From: Streptomyces sp. Edi2
GTDB taxonomy: Bacteria > Actinomycetota > Actinomycetes > Streptomycetales > Streptomycetaceae
Assembly: GCF_040253635.1 (NCBI RefSeq)
Contig: NZ_JBEJGX010000003.1
Coordinates: forward strand, 6,039,501-6,103,500
Direction of reading: 5' to 3'
DNA length: 64,000 bases
A program made the translations under genes and the position numbers. Numbering within the stretch: position 1 is the first letter of the stretch; every line of letters starts with the position of its first letter. The notes under the pieces are model-generated. The model had not been told where the DNA came from, ran no database searches, and saw nothing but the letters and a program-made list of their open reading frames with translations. Positions 44,368 to 52,517 of this stretch are shown piece by piece.

Positions 44368-44607
44368 CTAGGGTCTGTCGTCAAAGTCCCATCCGCGTTG
44401 TCGGGATCATCCCGGTACACCCAGTACCGGGAAGACCCTCCGCCTTGCGACCGCGCTCGGCATCCACGGTTCAAATGGAGGAGCCGAGACGGAGCGAGCG
44501 GTGGGGGCCCCTCTCGCGCCCTTAAGGCGTGGGGGAGAGTGCAGTGCACCAGACACCGCGAGGCCCGCCCTACGGGCGAACGACGGGACTTTGACGACAG
44601 ACCCTAG
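44368..44607. mobile_element. MITE-like element, copy 2, ending on the nagB stop
   Basis: The element is 240 bp with a perfect 23-bp inverted repeat (44368-44390 and 44585-44607) whose outermost bases are CTAG at both ends. The GTCTGTCGTCAAAGTCCC end and two inner blocks match copy 1 at 16837. The left-end block of copy 1 is missing here and a different segment is inserted before the right block. No transposase is present. CTAG-type target sites are typical of IS5-like transposases, which may have mobilised it. The nagB TAG stop lies inside the right CTAG. Confidence 0.8.
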
Positions 44608-45386
44608 AGGCCCTGCCATTCCGGCTTCGCTGCGTAGGTGGCGCGGAAGTAGTCGGCGAGCTTCAGCTCGGCGGCCGCGGCCTCGTCCACGACGACCGTG
44701 GCGTGCGGGTGGAGCTGCAGCGCCGACGCCGGGACCAGCGCGGCGACCGGGCCCTCGACGGCACGGGCCACGGCGTCGGCCTTGCCCTCGCCGGTGGCGA
44801 GCAGCACCAGATGGCGGGCCTCCAGGATGGTGCCGATGCCCTGGGTGATGACGTGGTGGGGTACCTCGTCCAGGCTGTCGAAGAACCGGGCATTGTCCGC
44901 CCGGGTCTGCTGGGTCAGCGTCTTGATCCGGGTACGCGAAGCGAGCGACGAGCACGGCTCGTTGAAGCCGATGTGCCCGTCCGTGCCGATGCCGAGCAGC
45001 TGGAGGTCCACCCCGCCGGCCTCGCGCAGCGCACGGTCGTACGCCTCGCAGGCGGCCTGGACATCCTCGGCCGACCCCTCGGGCCCCATGAACGAGTCCT
45101 CGCCGAGCCCGAGCGGCCGGACCACCTCGCGCAGGACCACCGAACGGTAGGACTCGGGGTGCCCGGCCGGCAGGCCGACGTATTCGTCGAGCTGGCAGAT
45201 ACGCGCCCGTGACGCGTCCACCGCGCCGGCCCGGACCTGCGCCGCCAGCGCCTCGTAAATGGGCAACGGGGTAGAGCCGGTGGCCACACCGAGCAGCGCG
45301 TCGGGCTTACGGCGCAGCAGGGCGGCGAGGGCCCCCGCGATCAGCTCGCCGCCTGCCGTGGCGTCCGGAACGATGACAACTTCCAC
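44604..45386 (-). CDS. nagB: Glucosamine-6-phosphate deaminase NagB
   Basis: NagB converts GlcN-6-P to fructose-6-P and ammonia, the last step of aminosugar catabolism. The 260-aa product keeps the catalytic residues: Asp in QLDEYVGLP, and Asp, His and Glu in IGTDGHIGFNEP. The GTG at 45386 has AGG 7 bases upstream and gives the usual MEVVIVPDA start. A dre site lies 31 bases upstream, so DasR controls it. The TAG stop overlaps the end of the MITE-like element, which has replaced the native downstream sequence. Confidence 0.95.
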   Translation of the reverse strand: MEVVIVPDATAGGELIAGALAALLRRKPDALLGVATGSTPLPIYEALAAQVRAGAVDASRARICQLDEYVGLPAGHPESYRSVVLREVVRPLGLGEDSFMGPEGSAEDVQAACEAYDRALREAGGVDLQLLGIGTDGHIGFNEPCSSLASRTRIKTLTQQTRADNARFFDSLDEVPHHVITQGIGTILEARHLVLLATGEGKADAVARAVEGPVAALVPASALQLHPHATVVVDEAAAAELKLADYFRATYAAKPEWQGL

Positions 45387-45416
45387 GCTTGGCCTGCCGT
45401 TCTGGAGAATGGTCCA

Positions 45417-45432
45417 TGTGGTATAGACCAAT
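45417..45432 (-). promoter_or_regulatory. dre site upstream of nagB
   Basis: TGTGGTATAGACCAAT matches the DasR element with one change in the left half (GGTA for GGTC). It resembles the known nagB dre of S. coelicolor. Confidence 0.85.
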
Positions 45433-45889
45433 CTAGCAGAATGGAGCCCTCCGGACCCGGCAGCGCTTCCGAACGAAAGGGCACATTTTCCCGTCGGGGT
45501 GATGACGCGTCGGCGTTGCAGGCGGGACCGGAGTCGGGACCGGGGCCGGGGTCGTAGTCGTGGCCGGCGAGCGGCACGGCTCGCCGGCAGCCCGGCAAGG
45601 GGGAGAGCGAGGAGTGAGGGGCGACGAAGAGGCGGCGCCGCGCCGGAAAGGCCCCGAAAGCACCCGCGGGCCGCGGCGCCGGGACAGGACCCTCAACCTG
45701 TCCGGCACCGCAGCCCGGAGCTGACATCGGCCGGCCCCGCCTTGCGGGCGGAAGGTGCCCCTGTGTGCGGTAGGGGCACGGTCCCGTCCAGGGGCCGGTC
45801 GATCGGAGGCCTCGGCGCAGTCAGGGCAGAGAGCGCTTCGGCCTCGTTCCGCCCTCCTGTGCGGGGAGAGCGGAGGCCTTTTGCTGAAT

Positions 45890-45905
45890 TCTGGACTAGA
45901 CCATT
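45890..45905 (+). promoter_or_regulatory. dre-like site upstream of the histidine kinase gene
   Basis: TCTGGACTAGACCATT keeps the CTAGACCA half of the DasR element exactly and the left half with one change (GGAC for GGTC). It lies 62 bases before the GTG at 45967 and about 50 bases before a TAGGCT -10 box (45954-45959). Confidence 0.65.
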
Positions 45906-45966
45906 CTTACTTGTCCATGCCCGTGCAGAGTCAACAGGTACACCGTACGCCGGTAGGCTCCAAGAC

Positions 45967-47448
45967 GTGCCCTCCATGAACGATCTCGTACGCCAGCACA
46001 CCGCTCTGAGCGACACCGACCTCGAGTGGCTCCATCTGCTGGTCTCGGAGTGGCAGCTGCTCTCCGACCTCTCCTTCGCCGATCTCGTGCTGTGGGTTCC
46101 CACCCTCGACGGCACCCGCTACGTATCGGTCGCCCAGATGCGGCCCAATACGGGCCCCACCTCCTACCAGGACGACATGGTCGGCCATCTCGTTCCCCGC
46201 GGCCGCCGTCCGATGCTGGACTCCGCCCTGGACGAGGGCCGGATCGTGCGGGAAGGCGATCCGGAGTGGCGCGAGGAGGTGCCGGTACGCGTCGAGTCCA
46301 TCCCGGTGCGCCGCGAGGGCCGGGTGCTCGGTGTGATCGCCCGCAACACCAATCTGCTGACCGTGCGCACCCCCAGCCGGCTGGAGCTCACCTATCTGCA
46401 GAGTGCGTCGGATCTCGCTCAGATGATCGCTGCCGGAACGTTTCCCTTCCCCGGCCAGCAGGTCGACATGGATGCCTCGCCACGGGCCGGCGACGGACTG
46501 ATCCGGCTCGACGCGGACGGCATCGTCCAGTACGCCAGCCCCAATGCGCTCTCCGCCTACCACCGGCTCGGCCTCGCCGCCGACCTGGTGGGCCATCACC
46601 TCGGCCAGGCCACCGCCGAACTGGCGCCTGCCCGCGGCCCGGTGGACGAGGCGCTGGTCAAGCTCGCCAGCGGCTGGGCCCCCAGGGAATTCGAGGTCGA
46701 GGGTGACGAAGGCGTCATTCAATTGCGCGCCATTCCGCTCAAACCGAAGGGAACGCACAGCGGTTCACTGGTTTTGCTGCGCGATGTGACCGAACTGAGA
46801 CGTCGCGAACGGGAACTGATCACCAAGGACGCCACCATCCGGGAAATCCACCACCGGGTGAAGAACAATTTGCAGACGGTCGCCGCACTGCTGCGGTTGC
46901 AGTCGCGCCGGATGGATTCCGAACAGGGCCGCGACGCCCTCAACGAGGCCGTGCGCAGGGTCGGTTCGATCGCGATCGTGCACGAGACGCTGTCCCAGAC
47001 CCTCGACGAACGGGTCGAGTTCGACGAGATCGCGGACCGGGTGCTGGCCATGGTCGCGGAGATCTCCCCGGGCAAGGTGACCACCCGCCGCACCGGGCGC
47101 TTCGGCATCCTGGACGCCGAGGTGGCCACCCCGCTGTCGATGGTGCTCACCGAGGTGCTGCAGAACGCCCTGGAGCACGCCTTCGACCAGGCGGAGCACG
47201 GCACGGTCGAGGTCGGCGCGGTGCGCGGCGGCAGCCGTACCGAGCCGCGGCTGCTGGTCACCGTCCAGGACAACGGCCGCGGCCTGCCCGAGGGCTTCGA
47301 TCCGCACCGTGCCGGAAACCTGGGGCTGCAGATCGTACGGACCCTGGTGGAAGGGGAGTTGGGCGGAAAGTTCGACATGGTGCGGGCGCCCGAGCGGGGT
47401 ACCCAGGTCATCCTCGACGTACCGGTACGTGCCGAGAAGCAGCACTGA
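45967..47448 (+). CDS. PdtaS-like sensor histidine kinase (GAF-PAS-HisKA_2-HATPase)
   Basis: The 493-aa soluble kinase has an N-terminal sensor domain (about 1-150, with WLHLLVSEWQLLSDLSFADL and VESIPVRREGRVLGVIARN), a PAS-like domain (about 175-285), and a kinase core. The phospho-acceptor His is in IREIHHRVKNNLQTVAALL (HisKA_2 type), and the ATPase motifs are LTEVLQNALEHAF, DNGRGLPEGF and GNLGLQIV. It resembles PdtaS, which signals to an ANTAR-type RNA-binding response regulator. No regulator is adjacent. The start is likely leaderless, as TAGGCT ends 8 bases before the GTG. Confidence 0.9.
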   Translation: MPSMNDLVRQHTALSDTDLEWLHLLVSEWQLLSDLSFADLVLWVPTLDGTRYVSVAQMRPNTGPTSYQDDMVGHLVPRGRRPMLDSALDEGRIVREGDPEWREEVPVRVESIPVRREGRVLGVIARNTNLLTVRTPSRLELTYLQSASDLAQMIAAGTFPFPGQQVDMDASPRAGDGLIRLDADGIVQYASPNALSAYHRLGLAADLVGHHLGQATAELAPARGPVDEALVKLASGWAPREFEVEGDEGVIQLRAIPLKPKGTHSGSLVLLRDVTELRRRERELITKDATIREIHHRVKNNLQTVAALLRLQSRRMDSEQGRDALNEAVRRVGSIAIVHETLSQTLDERVEFDEIADRVLAMVAEISPGKVTTRRTGRFGILDAEVATPLSMVLTEVLQNALEHAFDQAEHGTVEVGAVRGGSRTEPRLLVTVQDNGRGLPEGFDPHRAGNLGLQIVRTLVEGELGGKFDMVRAPERGTQVILDVPVRAEKQH

Positions 47449-47514
47449 GACCGGGCGGCAGCCGTCAGGTCCGCCGGCCGCCGCCCGGCCGACAGCAGGC
47501 CCGGAACAGCAGCA

Positions 47515-47541
47515 AGCCCCGGACCCATCCGGTCCGGGGCT
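47515..47541. terminator. Bidirectional terminator between kinase gene and wblE
   Basis: Perfect 11-bp arms AGCCCCGGACC and GGTCCGGGGCT are separated by a 5-base loop, in the gap between convergent genes. Confidence 0.85.
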
Positions 47542-47638
47542 CAAAGCTCTTGCGATGCGATTACGACCGGGCCGGTGAGCTCCGGGGGTGCATCGGGGGT
47601 ACTGCGCGCTGCGGCTCGGGGGCCACGGGGCTACTGGC

Positions 47639-47896
47639 TCAGGCGCTGGCGTTGCGCGCCCGGTTACGAGCGGCACGGCGCTTCATCGCGCGGCGCTCGT
47701 CCTCGCTCAGACCACCCCAGACGCCGGAGTCCTGGCCGGACTCGAGCGCCCACTGCAGGCACTGCTCCATGACGGGGCAGCGGCGGCAGACGGCCTTGGC
47801 TTCCTCGATCTGCAGGAGCGCAGGACCGGTGTTGCCGATAGGGAAGAAGAGCTCGGGGTCTTCTTCGCGGCAAACGGCGCGGTGACGCCAGTCCAT
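47639..47896 (-). CDS. wblE: WhiB-like iron-sulfur protein WblE
   Basis: The 85-aa protein has the four Cys of the [4Fe-4S] WhiB fold at C9, C37, C40 and C46 (the CRRC pair inside AVCRRCPVMEQC), the GVWGG turn and a basic tail (RRAMKRRAARNRARN) for DNA contact. From memory it is nearly identical to S. coelicolor WblE (SCO5240), the relative of mycobacterial WhiB1 that binds the main sigma factor. GGAGATGGAG precedes the ATG. A 321-base leader separates it from the lipid kinase gene. Confidence 0.95.
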   Translation of the reverse strand: MDWRHRAVCREEDPELFFPIGNTGPALLQIEEAKAVCRRCPVMEQCLQWALESGQDSGVWGGLSEDERRAMKRRAARNRARNASA

Positions 47897-48217
47897 GGCT
47901 GCTCCATCTCCTCGTGATGACGGGATCGTTGCTTGTGAATGTGAACGCTTTCACGAATCCCCCCACAAGCAAAGGGCCGAACTCCAGCTGCGAACTGGTG
48001 CGGTCCTGTGGAATGAGGAGGAGGATTCGGGCTCTCAAGGGGGCCGGTAAAGCGGCCGTCCCGATCGCCATGAAGAGACTCGCAAACCTCGGCTGCGGAT
48101 ACAACCCCTTCCGGAAACTTTTTTTTGATTCCTTGGTGTCGCCTAGCTCACAGCCGTCATTCCAGGGGGTGGAAACCAGTCTAAACGTTCGAGTGAAAGG
48201 ACTTTAGGCTCTACTGC
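47897..48217 (-). other. Leader and promoter region of wblE
   Basis: No gene is supported. On the minus strand the region contains an A8 tract (GGAATCAAAAAAAAG near 48130) and moderate GC content. I looked for a SigR promoter here, and the GGAAT-GTT spacing is 22, not 18. The long leader suggests several start points. Confidence 0.5.
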
Positions 48218-49201
48218 TCACACAATCACACGCAGTGCACGGCGAACGCCTGTGAACGTCACACTCGTACGCAGCCCCAGGTGGTCACCGTCCATCTGGA
48301 ACGGCAGGGGGACCTGCGAATGCAAGGTGAAGTTCGTGAGGTCGTGAAGTGAGAGTGCGTGCTTGCCCCGGGGTCCGCGCTCGGGTGTTGACGCCAGCAG
48401 CTGGGTGACATACCGGGTCACTGCGGGCGGGGAGAGCTTGCTCAGTGCGAACAGATCCAGGCCCGTGTCGAACGAGGCTTCCGGGGACGGGTAGATCGGC
48501 CGATTGCCCAGGTAGGTCCACGGGGCGGTGTTGCAGATTATGGCCAGCGCGAGGTCCTCGACGCGCTCCGCTGTGCCCTCGGTCCCGCCAGGGCGTTCGA
48601 GGGTGAGGATGCCCCGCCGGCGGTTCGCCTCGACCAGGAACTGCCGTACGACCTGTCGCACGTACAGGGCGTGGGTCGAACGCTTGCCGCGTTCGCGCTG
48701 CTGCTCGACCCGGCCGACGACGCCGGCGTCGAAACCGAAGCCGGCGCAGAAGGTGAACCAGCGCTCCGGTACGCCCTCGTCCTCGGTCCCCGGTGTGCCC
48801 GCGGCCAGCCCCAGGCCGATCGTGCGCTCGCTGCCGTCGCGCAGCGCGTCCAGCAGGGCGCCGGTGGCCTCCACGACGTCATTGGGCAGCCCGAGCGCGC
48901 GGGCGAAGACATTGGTGGACCCGCCGGGGACGACGGCCAGCCGGGGATGGGAGTCCGGATCGGGGCCATTGGCCAGCAGGCCGTTGACGACCTCGTTGAC
49001 CGTGCCGTCGCCGCCGAGCGCCACCACCAGGTCGGTCTCCCCGCTCTCGGTGGCCTGCCGGGCAAGATCACGGGCATGCCCGCGGTACTGCGTCTGTGCG
49101 ACCTCCAGCTTGAGGTCGCTGGCGAGCGCGTGGGTGAGTACCTCACGGGTGCGGGCACTGGTGGTGGTTGCTGCGGGATTGACCACGAGAAGTGCGCGCA
49201 T
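48218..49201 (-). CDS. Diacylglycerol/lipid kinase family protein
   Basis: The 327-aa protein has the DAGK catalytic fold: LLVVNPAA at the start, ALGGDGTVNEVVNGLL (the GGDGT ATP-binding motif), VVPGGSTNVFAR and FCAGFGFDAGVV. It phosphorylates a lipid such as diacylglycerol or a long-chain alcohol, and substrate cannot be told. The C-terminal half is the YegS-like beta-sandwich with LALAIICNTAPWTYLGNRP. It lies upstream of wblE on the same strand and is divergent from the four-helix protein at 49297. Confidence 0.88.
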   Translation of the reverse strand: MRALLVVNPAATTTSARTREVLTHALASDLKLEVAQTQYRGHARDLARQATESGETDLVVALGGDGTVNEVVNGLLANGPDPDSHPRLAVVPGGSTNVFARALGLPNDVVEATGALLDALRDGSERTIGLGLAAGTPGTEDEGVPERWFTFCAGFGFDAGVVGRVEQQRERGKRSTHALYVRQVVRQFLVEANRRRGILTLERPGGTEGTAERVEDLALAIICNTAPWTYLGNRPIYPSPEASFDTGLDLFALSKLSPPAVTRYVTQLLASTPERGPRGKHALSLHDLTNFTLHSQVPLPFQMDGDHLGLRTSVTFTGVRRALRVIV

Positions 49202-49296
49202 ATGGAGCAGCGTACCTACCTGCCGGTACCGGCCATGCCTCCCGTCCGGCTCCGGGGCCGCCCCGGCTGCCGGGGCGCCGGCGCTACCCTGCTGGG

Positions 49297-49758
49297 GTGA
49301 GCAGTCAGCAGAAGCAGTCCGTGTCCCGAGCCGCCGGCGCCCCCACCGCGCCCGAGCCGACCGGCCCGCGGCCCGCCCGGCTGAGCGCCGCGGCGGCGCT
49401 CACCGCGGTCGAAGGGCTCGCGCTGGCCGCCCTCGGCGGGTACATGCTGTTCATCGGTCTCGCCGGTTCGCCGGACAGTCCGCAGCAGGCGGAGATGGGC
49501 GGGCTGACGGTCCTGGCGCTCGCGGTGCTGCCGCTGGTGGCCGCGCGGGGGCTGTGGCTGCGCCGCCGGTGGAGCCGGGGCCCCTCGCTGATCACCCAGA
49601 TCGTGGCGCTGCCGGTGGCCTGGACGCTGGTCCACGGCGGCGGTGCGCTGATCGCGGCCGGTATCGGGCTGGCCGTGGCCGCGTTGGTGGTGCTCGTCCT
49701 GCTGGTCAATCCGACGGCCACCGAGGCGCTGGGCATCGGGCCGCGGGAGACGCCCTGA
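49297..49758 (+). CDS. Four-helix integral membrane protein of unknown function
   Basis: The 153-aa protein has a polar Pro/Ala-rich N-terminus (about 30 residues) and four hydrophobic helices: ALTAVEGLALAALGGYMLFI, GLTVLALAVLPLVAARGLWL, LITQIVALPVAWTLVHGGG and IGLAVAALVVLVLLV. It ends TEALGIGPRETP. The GTG at 49297 follows TACCCT by 6 bases, which looks like a -10 box of a leaderless message. The longer frame starting at 49192 overlaps the divergent lipid kinase and is rejected. Function is unknown, though similar proteins are conserved in the genus. Confidence 0.78.
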   Translation: MSSQQKQSVSRAAGAPTAPEPTGPRPARLSAAAALTAVEGLALAALGGYMLFIGLAGSPDSPQQAEMGGLTVLALAVLPLVAARGLWLRRRWSRGPSLITQIVALPVAWTLVHGGGALIAAGIGLAVAALVVLVLLVNPTATEALGIGPRETP

Positions 49759-49786
49759 GGGCCGTTCCGGTACGGCCTGCCCGGAT

Positions 49787-49905
49787 GGGCGGGCCTGACG
49801 GAAGGGGCCGGGCCTGACGCGAGGCTCGCAGGACCTGACGCGAGGGACCGGCCCGATGTGCGGAGCCGGGGCCTGACCTGAGGGGGCGGCGCAGGGCGCG
49901 AGGGA
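49787..49905 (+). repeat. Imperfect repeats of a CCTGACGCGAGGG motif
   Basis: Four degenerate copies of CCTGACGCGAGGG occur in the 210-base gap after the membrane protein gene. No function is seen. Confidence 0.5.
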
Positions 49906-49923
49906 CCGGGGCCGGACGTACGA

Positions 49924-49950
49924 GGGGCGGAGCTCGTGAGAGCCCCGCCC
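49924..49950. terminator. Terminator at the sigH 3' side
   Basis: GGGGCGGAGCTC pairs imperfectly with GAGCCCCGCCC across GTGA, 19 bases beyond the sigH stop. It can serve the convergent gene as well. Confidence 0.6.
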
Positions 49951-49968
49951 GCCCCGTTCAGTTCTCGT

Positions 49969-50955
49969 TCACTCCTCGACGAGCAGCTTGTCGCGCAGCT
50001 GGGCGAGGGTGCGGGCCAGAAGACGGGAGACGTGCATCTGGGAGATGCCGACCTCCTGGGCGATCTGCGACTGGGTCATGTTGCCGAAGAAGCGCAGCAG
50101 CAGGATCTTCTTCTCGCGCGGGGGCAGGTCCTCCAGCAGCGGCTTGAGGGATTCGCGGTACTCCACGCCCTCCAGCGCCTCGTCCTCCGCGCCGAGGGTG
50201 TCGGCGACGGCCGGGGACTCGTCGTCGGTGTCCGGGACGTCCAGGGAGAGGGTGCTGTAGGCGTTGGCCGACTCCAGCCCCTCCAGGACCTCCTCCTCGG
50301 AGATCGCCAGATGCTCGGCCAGCTCGTGGACCGTGGGCGCGCGGCCGTGCCGCTGGGACAGCTCGGCGGTCGCGGTGGTCAGCGACAGCCGCAGCTCCTG
50401 GAGGCGGCGCGGGACGCGGACCGCCCAGCCCTTGTCGCGGAAGTGCCGTTTGATCTCGCCGACGACGGTGGGGGTGGCGTACGTGGAGAACTCCACGCCG
50501 CGTTCCGGGTCGAAGCGGTCCACGGACTTGATCAGACCGATGGTGGCGACCTGGGTCAGGTCGTCCAGCGGCTCACCACGGTTGCGGAAGCGCCGGGCCA
50601 GATGCTCGACGAGCGGGAGGTGCATACGCACGAGGGTGTTGCGCAGCTCGGCGCGCTCGGGGGAGCCGTCGGGCAGCGTGCGCAGCTCGTAGAACAACGC
50701 CCTGGCGCCGCTGCGGTCGTGCGGCCCATGCGAATGCTGTTGATCCTGCAGCTGGTGTTCGGGGGCCGGCGCATCGTGCTGATGCGCCTGCTGCCCCGGC
50801 TGCTCGCTCTGCTCCATGTGGTCCGCCCGCTCTGCCTGCTCCGCCGCATCCAACCGGCCGCCGTGGTCGTCTACGCCCACCGGATGCGGCCGGGCCTGCT
50901 GCTCGGGGATGGTCGCACTGGACGCCATCCGCCCGCCGCGTTCGAGATCTTTCAC
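49969..50955 (-). CDS. sigH: SigB/F-type stress sigma factor SigH
   Basis: The 328-aa sigma factor has a long polar N-terminus (about 85 residues with Gln/His-rich sequence), then regions 2-4 of the SigB/SigF group. Region 2 is DDLTQVATIGLIKSVDRFD followed by FSTYATPTVVGEIKRHFRD. Region 4 includes QSQIAQEVGISQMHVSRLL. In S. coelicolor SigH is a stress- and development-regulated factor with several size forms, consistent with the long N-terminus and internal starts (for example MASSATIP). It lies 16 bases after its anti-sigma gene. GTG 50955 follows AGGGGG. Confidence 0.9.
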   Translation of the reverse strand: MKDLERGGRMASSATIPEQQARPHPVGVDDHGGRLDAAEQAERADHMEQSEQPGQQAHQHDAPAPEHQLQDQQHSHGPHDRSGARALFYELRTLPDGSPERAELRNTLVRMHLPLVEHLARRFRNRGEPLDDLTQVATIGLIKSVDRFDPERGVEFSTYATPTVVGEIKRHFRDKGWAVRVPRRLQELRLSLTTATAELSQRHGRAPTVHELAEHLAISEEEVLEGLESANAYSTLSLDVPDTDDESPAVADTLGAEDEALEGVEYRESLKPLLEDLPPREKKILLLRFFGNMTQSQIAQEVGISQMHVSRLLARTLAQLRDKLLVEE

Positions 50956-50971
50956 GGGGCCCCCTGTTCGG

Positions 50972-51385
50972 TCATGACGGTCCGGGACCGGCGCCGCGCT
51001 CCTTGTACAGACTGATGGTGACCGTCTGGTCCTCGGCGACCGTGGAATCGACCTTGCCGGCCAGTGCGGAGAGCACCGTCCAGGCGAACGTGTCGCGCTC
51101 GGGGGCGCGGCCGTCGGTTGTCGGGGCCGACACGGTCACCTGCAGTGCGTCGTCGATGAGGCGGAAGACGCAGCTCAGCACACTGCCGGGGACGGCCTGT
51201 TGCAGCAGGATCGCGCACGCCTCGTCGACCGCGATGCGCAGATCCTCGATCTCGTCGAGGGTGAAGTCCAAGCGGGCTGCGAGTCCGGCCGTGGCCGTAC
51301 GCAGCACGGACAGGTAGGCACCCGCAGCGGGCAGACGGACTTCCACGAAGTCCTGAGTCCCGGGCTCGCCTGCGATCTGGGACAC
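50972..51385 (-). CDS. prsH: RsbW-type anti-sigma factor / ATP-binding partner of SigH
   Basis: The 137-aa protein has the GHKL (HATPase_c) fold of RsbW/SpoIIAB: FTLDEIEDLRIAVDEACAILL carries the N-box, and VSAPTTDGRAPERDTFAW follows in place of a standard G1 box. It should bind and inhibit SigH in a kinase-type partner switch. GTG 51385 is preferred, with GGAGGTGAG upstream. The alternative longer frame to 51508 has no ribosome site. It is transcribed with sigH. No anti-anti-sigma gene is adjacent. Confidence 0.9.
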   Translation of the reverse strand: MSQIAGEPGTQDFVEVRLPAAGAYLSVLRTATAGLAARLDFTLDEIEDLRIAVDEACAILLQQAVPGSVLSCVFRLIDDALQVTVSAPTTDGRAPERDTFAWTVLSALAGKVDSTVAEDQTVTISLYKERGAGPGPS

Positions 51386-51422
51386 CCTCACCTCCAAGGT
51401 GGCACAAGCTGGTTGAGCTGGA

Positions 51423-51435
51423 AATACGCGGTATT
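51423..51435. promoter_or_regulatory. Palindrome in the prsH-sigH promoter region
   Basis: AATAC-GCG-GTATT is a perfect palindrome. It sits inside a larger inverted repeat, GGAAATA...TATTTCC (about 51420-51456). Its place 38 bases before the prsH start suggests an operator or promoter element. No known box is matched. Confidence 0.35.
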
Positions 51436-51677
51436 CGCGTTGTTCGGGATATTTCCTGCCGGGTCTTTCTCCCCTCGGATGAAAGGAGAACGATCCGGCG
51501 CGACACATGGTTCGGCTGTGACGCTATCGCGATCTGCGGGCCGATGTCGCCCGGAAGGAGCGCGGCTGCCGTCCGGCGCGATCCGGCCCCGGTTCGCCCG
51601 GCGCCCTCACTGTCACTGATTGTAAAGCCACGGGTACGGACAGTGGCTAGGGGTGTGCACTGTCAAATCGATGCCGA

Positions 51678-52166
51678 TTACGCTCCGTTGACACGCGAGG
51701 TGCCCGCAAGGTTGTGCAGTGCCCCTCCAGTGAGCCGGAAGACCGTCCATTCGTCCATGGGCTGAGCACCGAACGACCGGTAAAAACCGATGGACGGTTC
51801 ATTCCAATCCAGGACTGACCACTCGAAACGCTCGTACCCACGGGCCACGCAGATCTCCGCGAGGGCCGCGAGCAGCGCCTTGCCGTGGCCGCCGCCGCGC
51901 GCCTCGGGGCGGACGTACAGGTCTTCCAGGTAGACACCGTGCGTGCCCGTCCACGTCGAGAAGTTCCGGAACCACAGGGCAAAGCCCACCGGGGCGCCGC
52001 CGGCCTCCGCGATCAGTGCGAAGGCGGCCGGCTGCGGACCGAACAGGGCCTCCTCCAGCTGCGGCACGGTGGCCTGCGCGGCCTCGGGCGCGCGCTCGTA
52101 CGCCGCCAGCTCGCCGATCATGGCCAGGATGACGGGAACGTCGTCGGGGGTCGCTTCGCGGATCAT
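51678..52166 (-). CDS. GNAT-family N-acetyltransferase
   Basis: The 162-aa enzyme shows the GNAT core: MIREATPDDVPVILAMI at the start, YLEDLYVRPEARGGGHGKALLAAL (the V/I-x-x-x-x-R-G-x-G-x-G/A acetyl-CoA loop), and SVLDWNEPSIGFYRSFGA. It resembles the spermidine/thialysine acetyltransferase branch (FNFSTW-like WFRNFSTWTGTHGVYLEDLYV). The acceptor is probably a small amine, which is inferred. A 292-base promoter region separates it from the prsH start. It is monocistronic. Confidence 0.88.
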   Translation of the reverse strand: MIREATPDDVPVILAMIGELAAYERAPEAAQATVPQLEEALFGPQPAAFALIAEAGGAPVGFALWFRNFSTWTGTHGVYLEDLYVRPEARGGGHGKALLAALAEICVARGYERFEWSVLDWNEPSIGFYRSFGAQPMDEWTVFRLTGGALHNLAGTSRVNGA

Positions 52167-52198
52167 GGGTGAAGGCTAAACGGGCGCCCGGCGGCGCT

Positions 52199-52459
52199 TC
52201 ACACCAGCGTCTGGTCGGCGAAGCACCAGCGCCAGGACTCGCCCGGTTCGAGCGTCCGCATCACGGGGTGGCCGGTCTCCTCGAAGTGCCGGGTGGCATG
52301 CCGGAACGGCGACGAATCGCAGCAGCCGACGTGGCCGCAGACCAGGCACTTCCGCAGCTGTACGGGGTGGCTGCCGACGGCCAGGCACTCCAGGCAGGTC
52401 GCGCTCAGCGGGGCCGGTTCGGGGCGCGGCAGTCCGGCAACGTGCGTGCACTCGCTCAT
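52199..52459 (-). CDS. UBP-type zinc-finger protein
   Basis: The 86-aa protein is a single UBP zinc finger: CTHVAGLPRP, then CLECLAVG, CLVCGHVGCCDS, and HATRHFEETGHPVM, with the usual set of Cys and His ligands. In eukaryotes such domains bind the ubiquitin C-terminus. In bacteria the ligand is unknown. The start at 52459 gives MSECTHV, the family N-terminus. It lies 32 bases after the GNAT gene start, on the same strand. The Na+/H+ antiporter gene starts 58 bases away in the other direction. Confidence 0.88.
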   Translation of the reverse strand: MSECTHVAGLPRPEPAPLSATCLECLAVGSHPVQLRKCLVCGHVGCCDSSPFRHATRHFEETGHPVMRTLEPGESWRWCFADQTLV

Positions 52460-52517
52460 GATGGCCAGGTTAGATCGCTGGGACGGGTGGCGAAGGGTTC
52501 GGGGACGGGACGGGTCG

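Larger units (their letters stand above)
45387..45966. other. Intergenic region between nagB and the kinase gene
   Basis: This 580-base gap holds no gene. It contains the nagB dre (45417), a GC-rich stretch with GGGACCGGGG-like repeats near 45530, and a second dre-like site at 45890 followed by the promoter of the kinase gene. Confidence 0.6.

Noticed and set aside
48110..48160. SigR promoter before wblE
   Set aside because: GGAAT and GTT are present on the minus strand but 22 bases apart, not the required 18.
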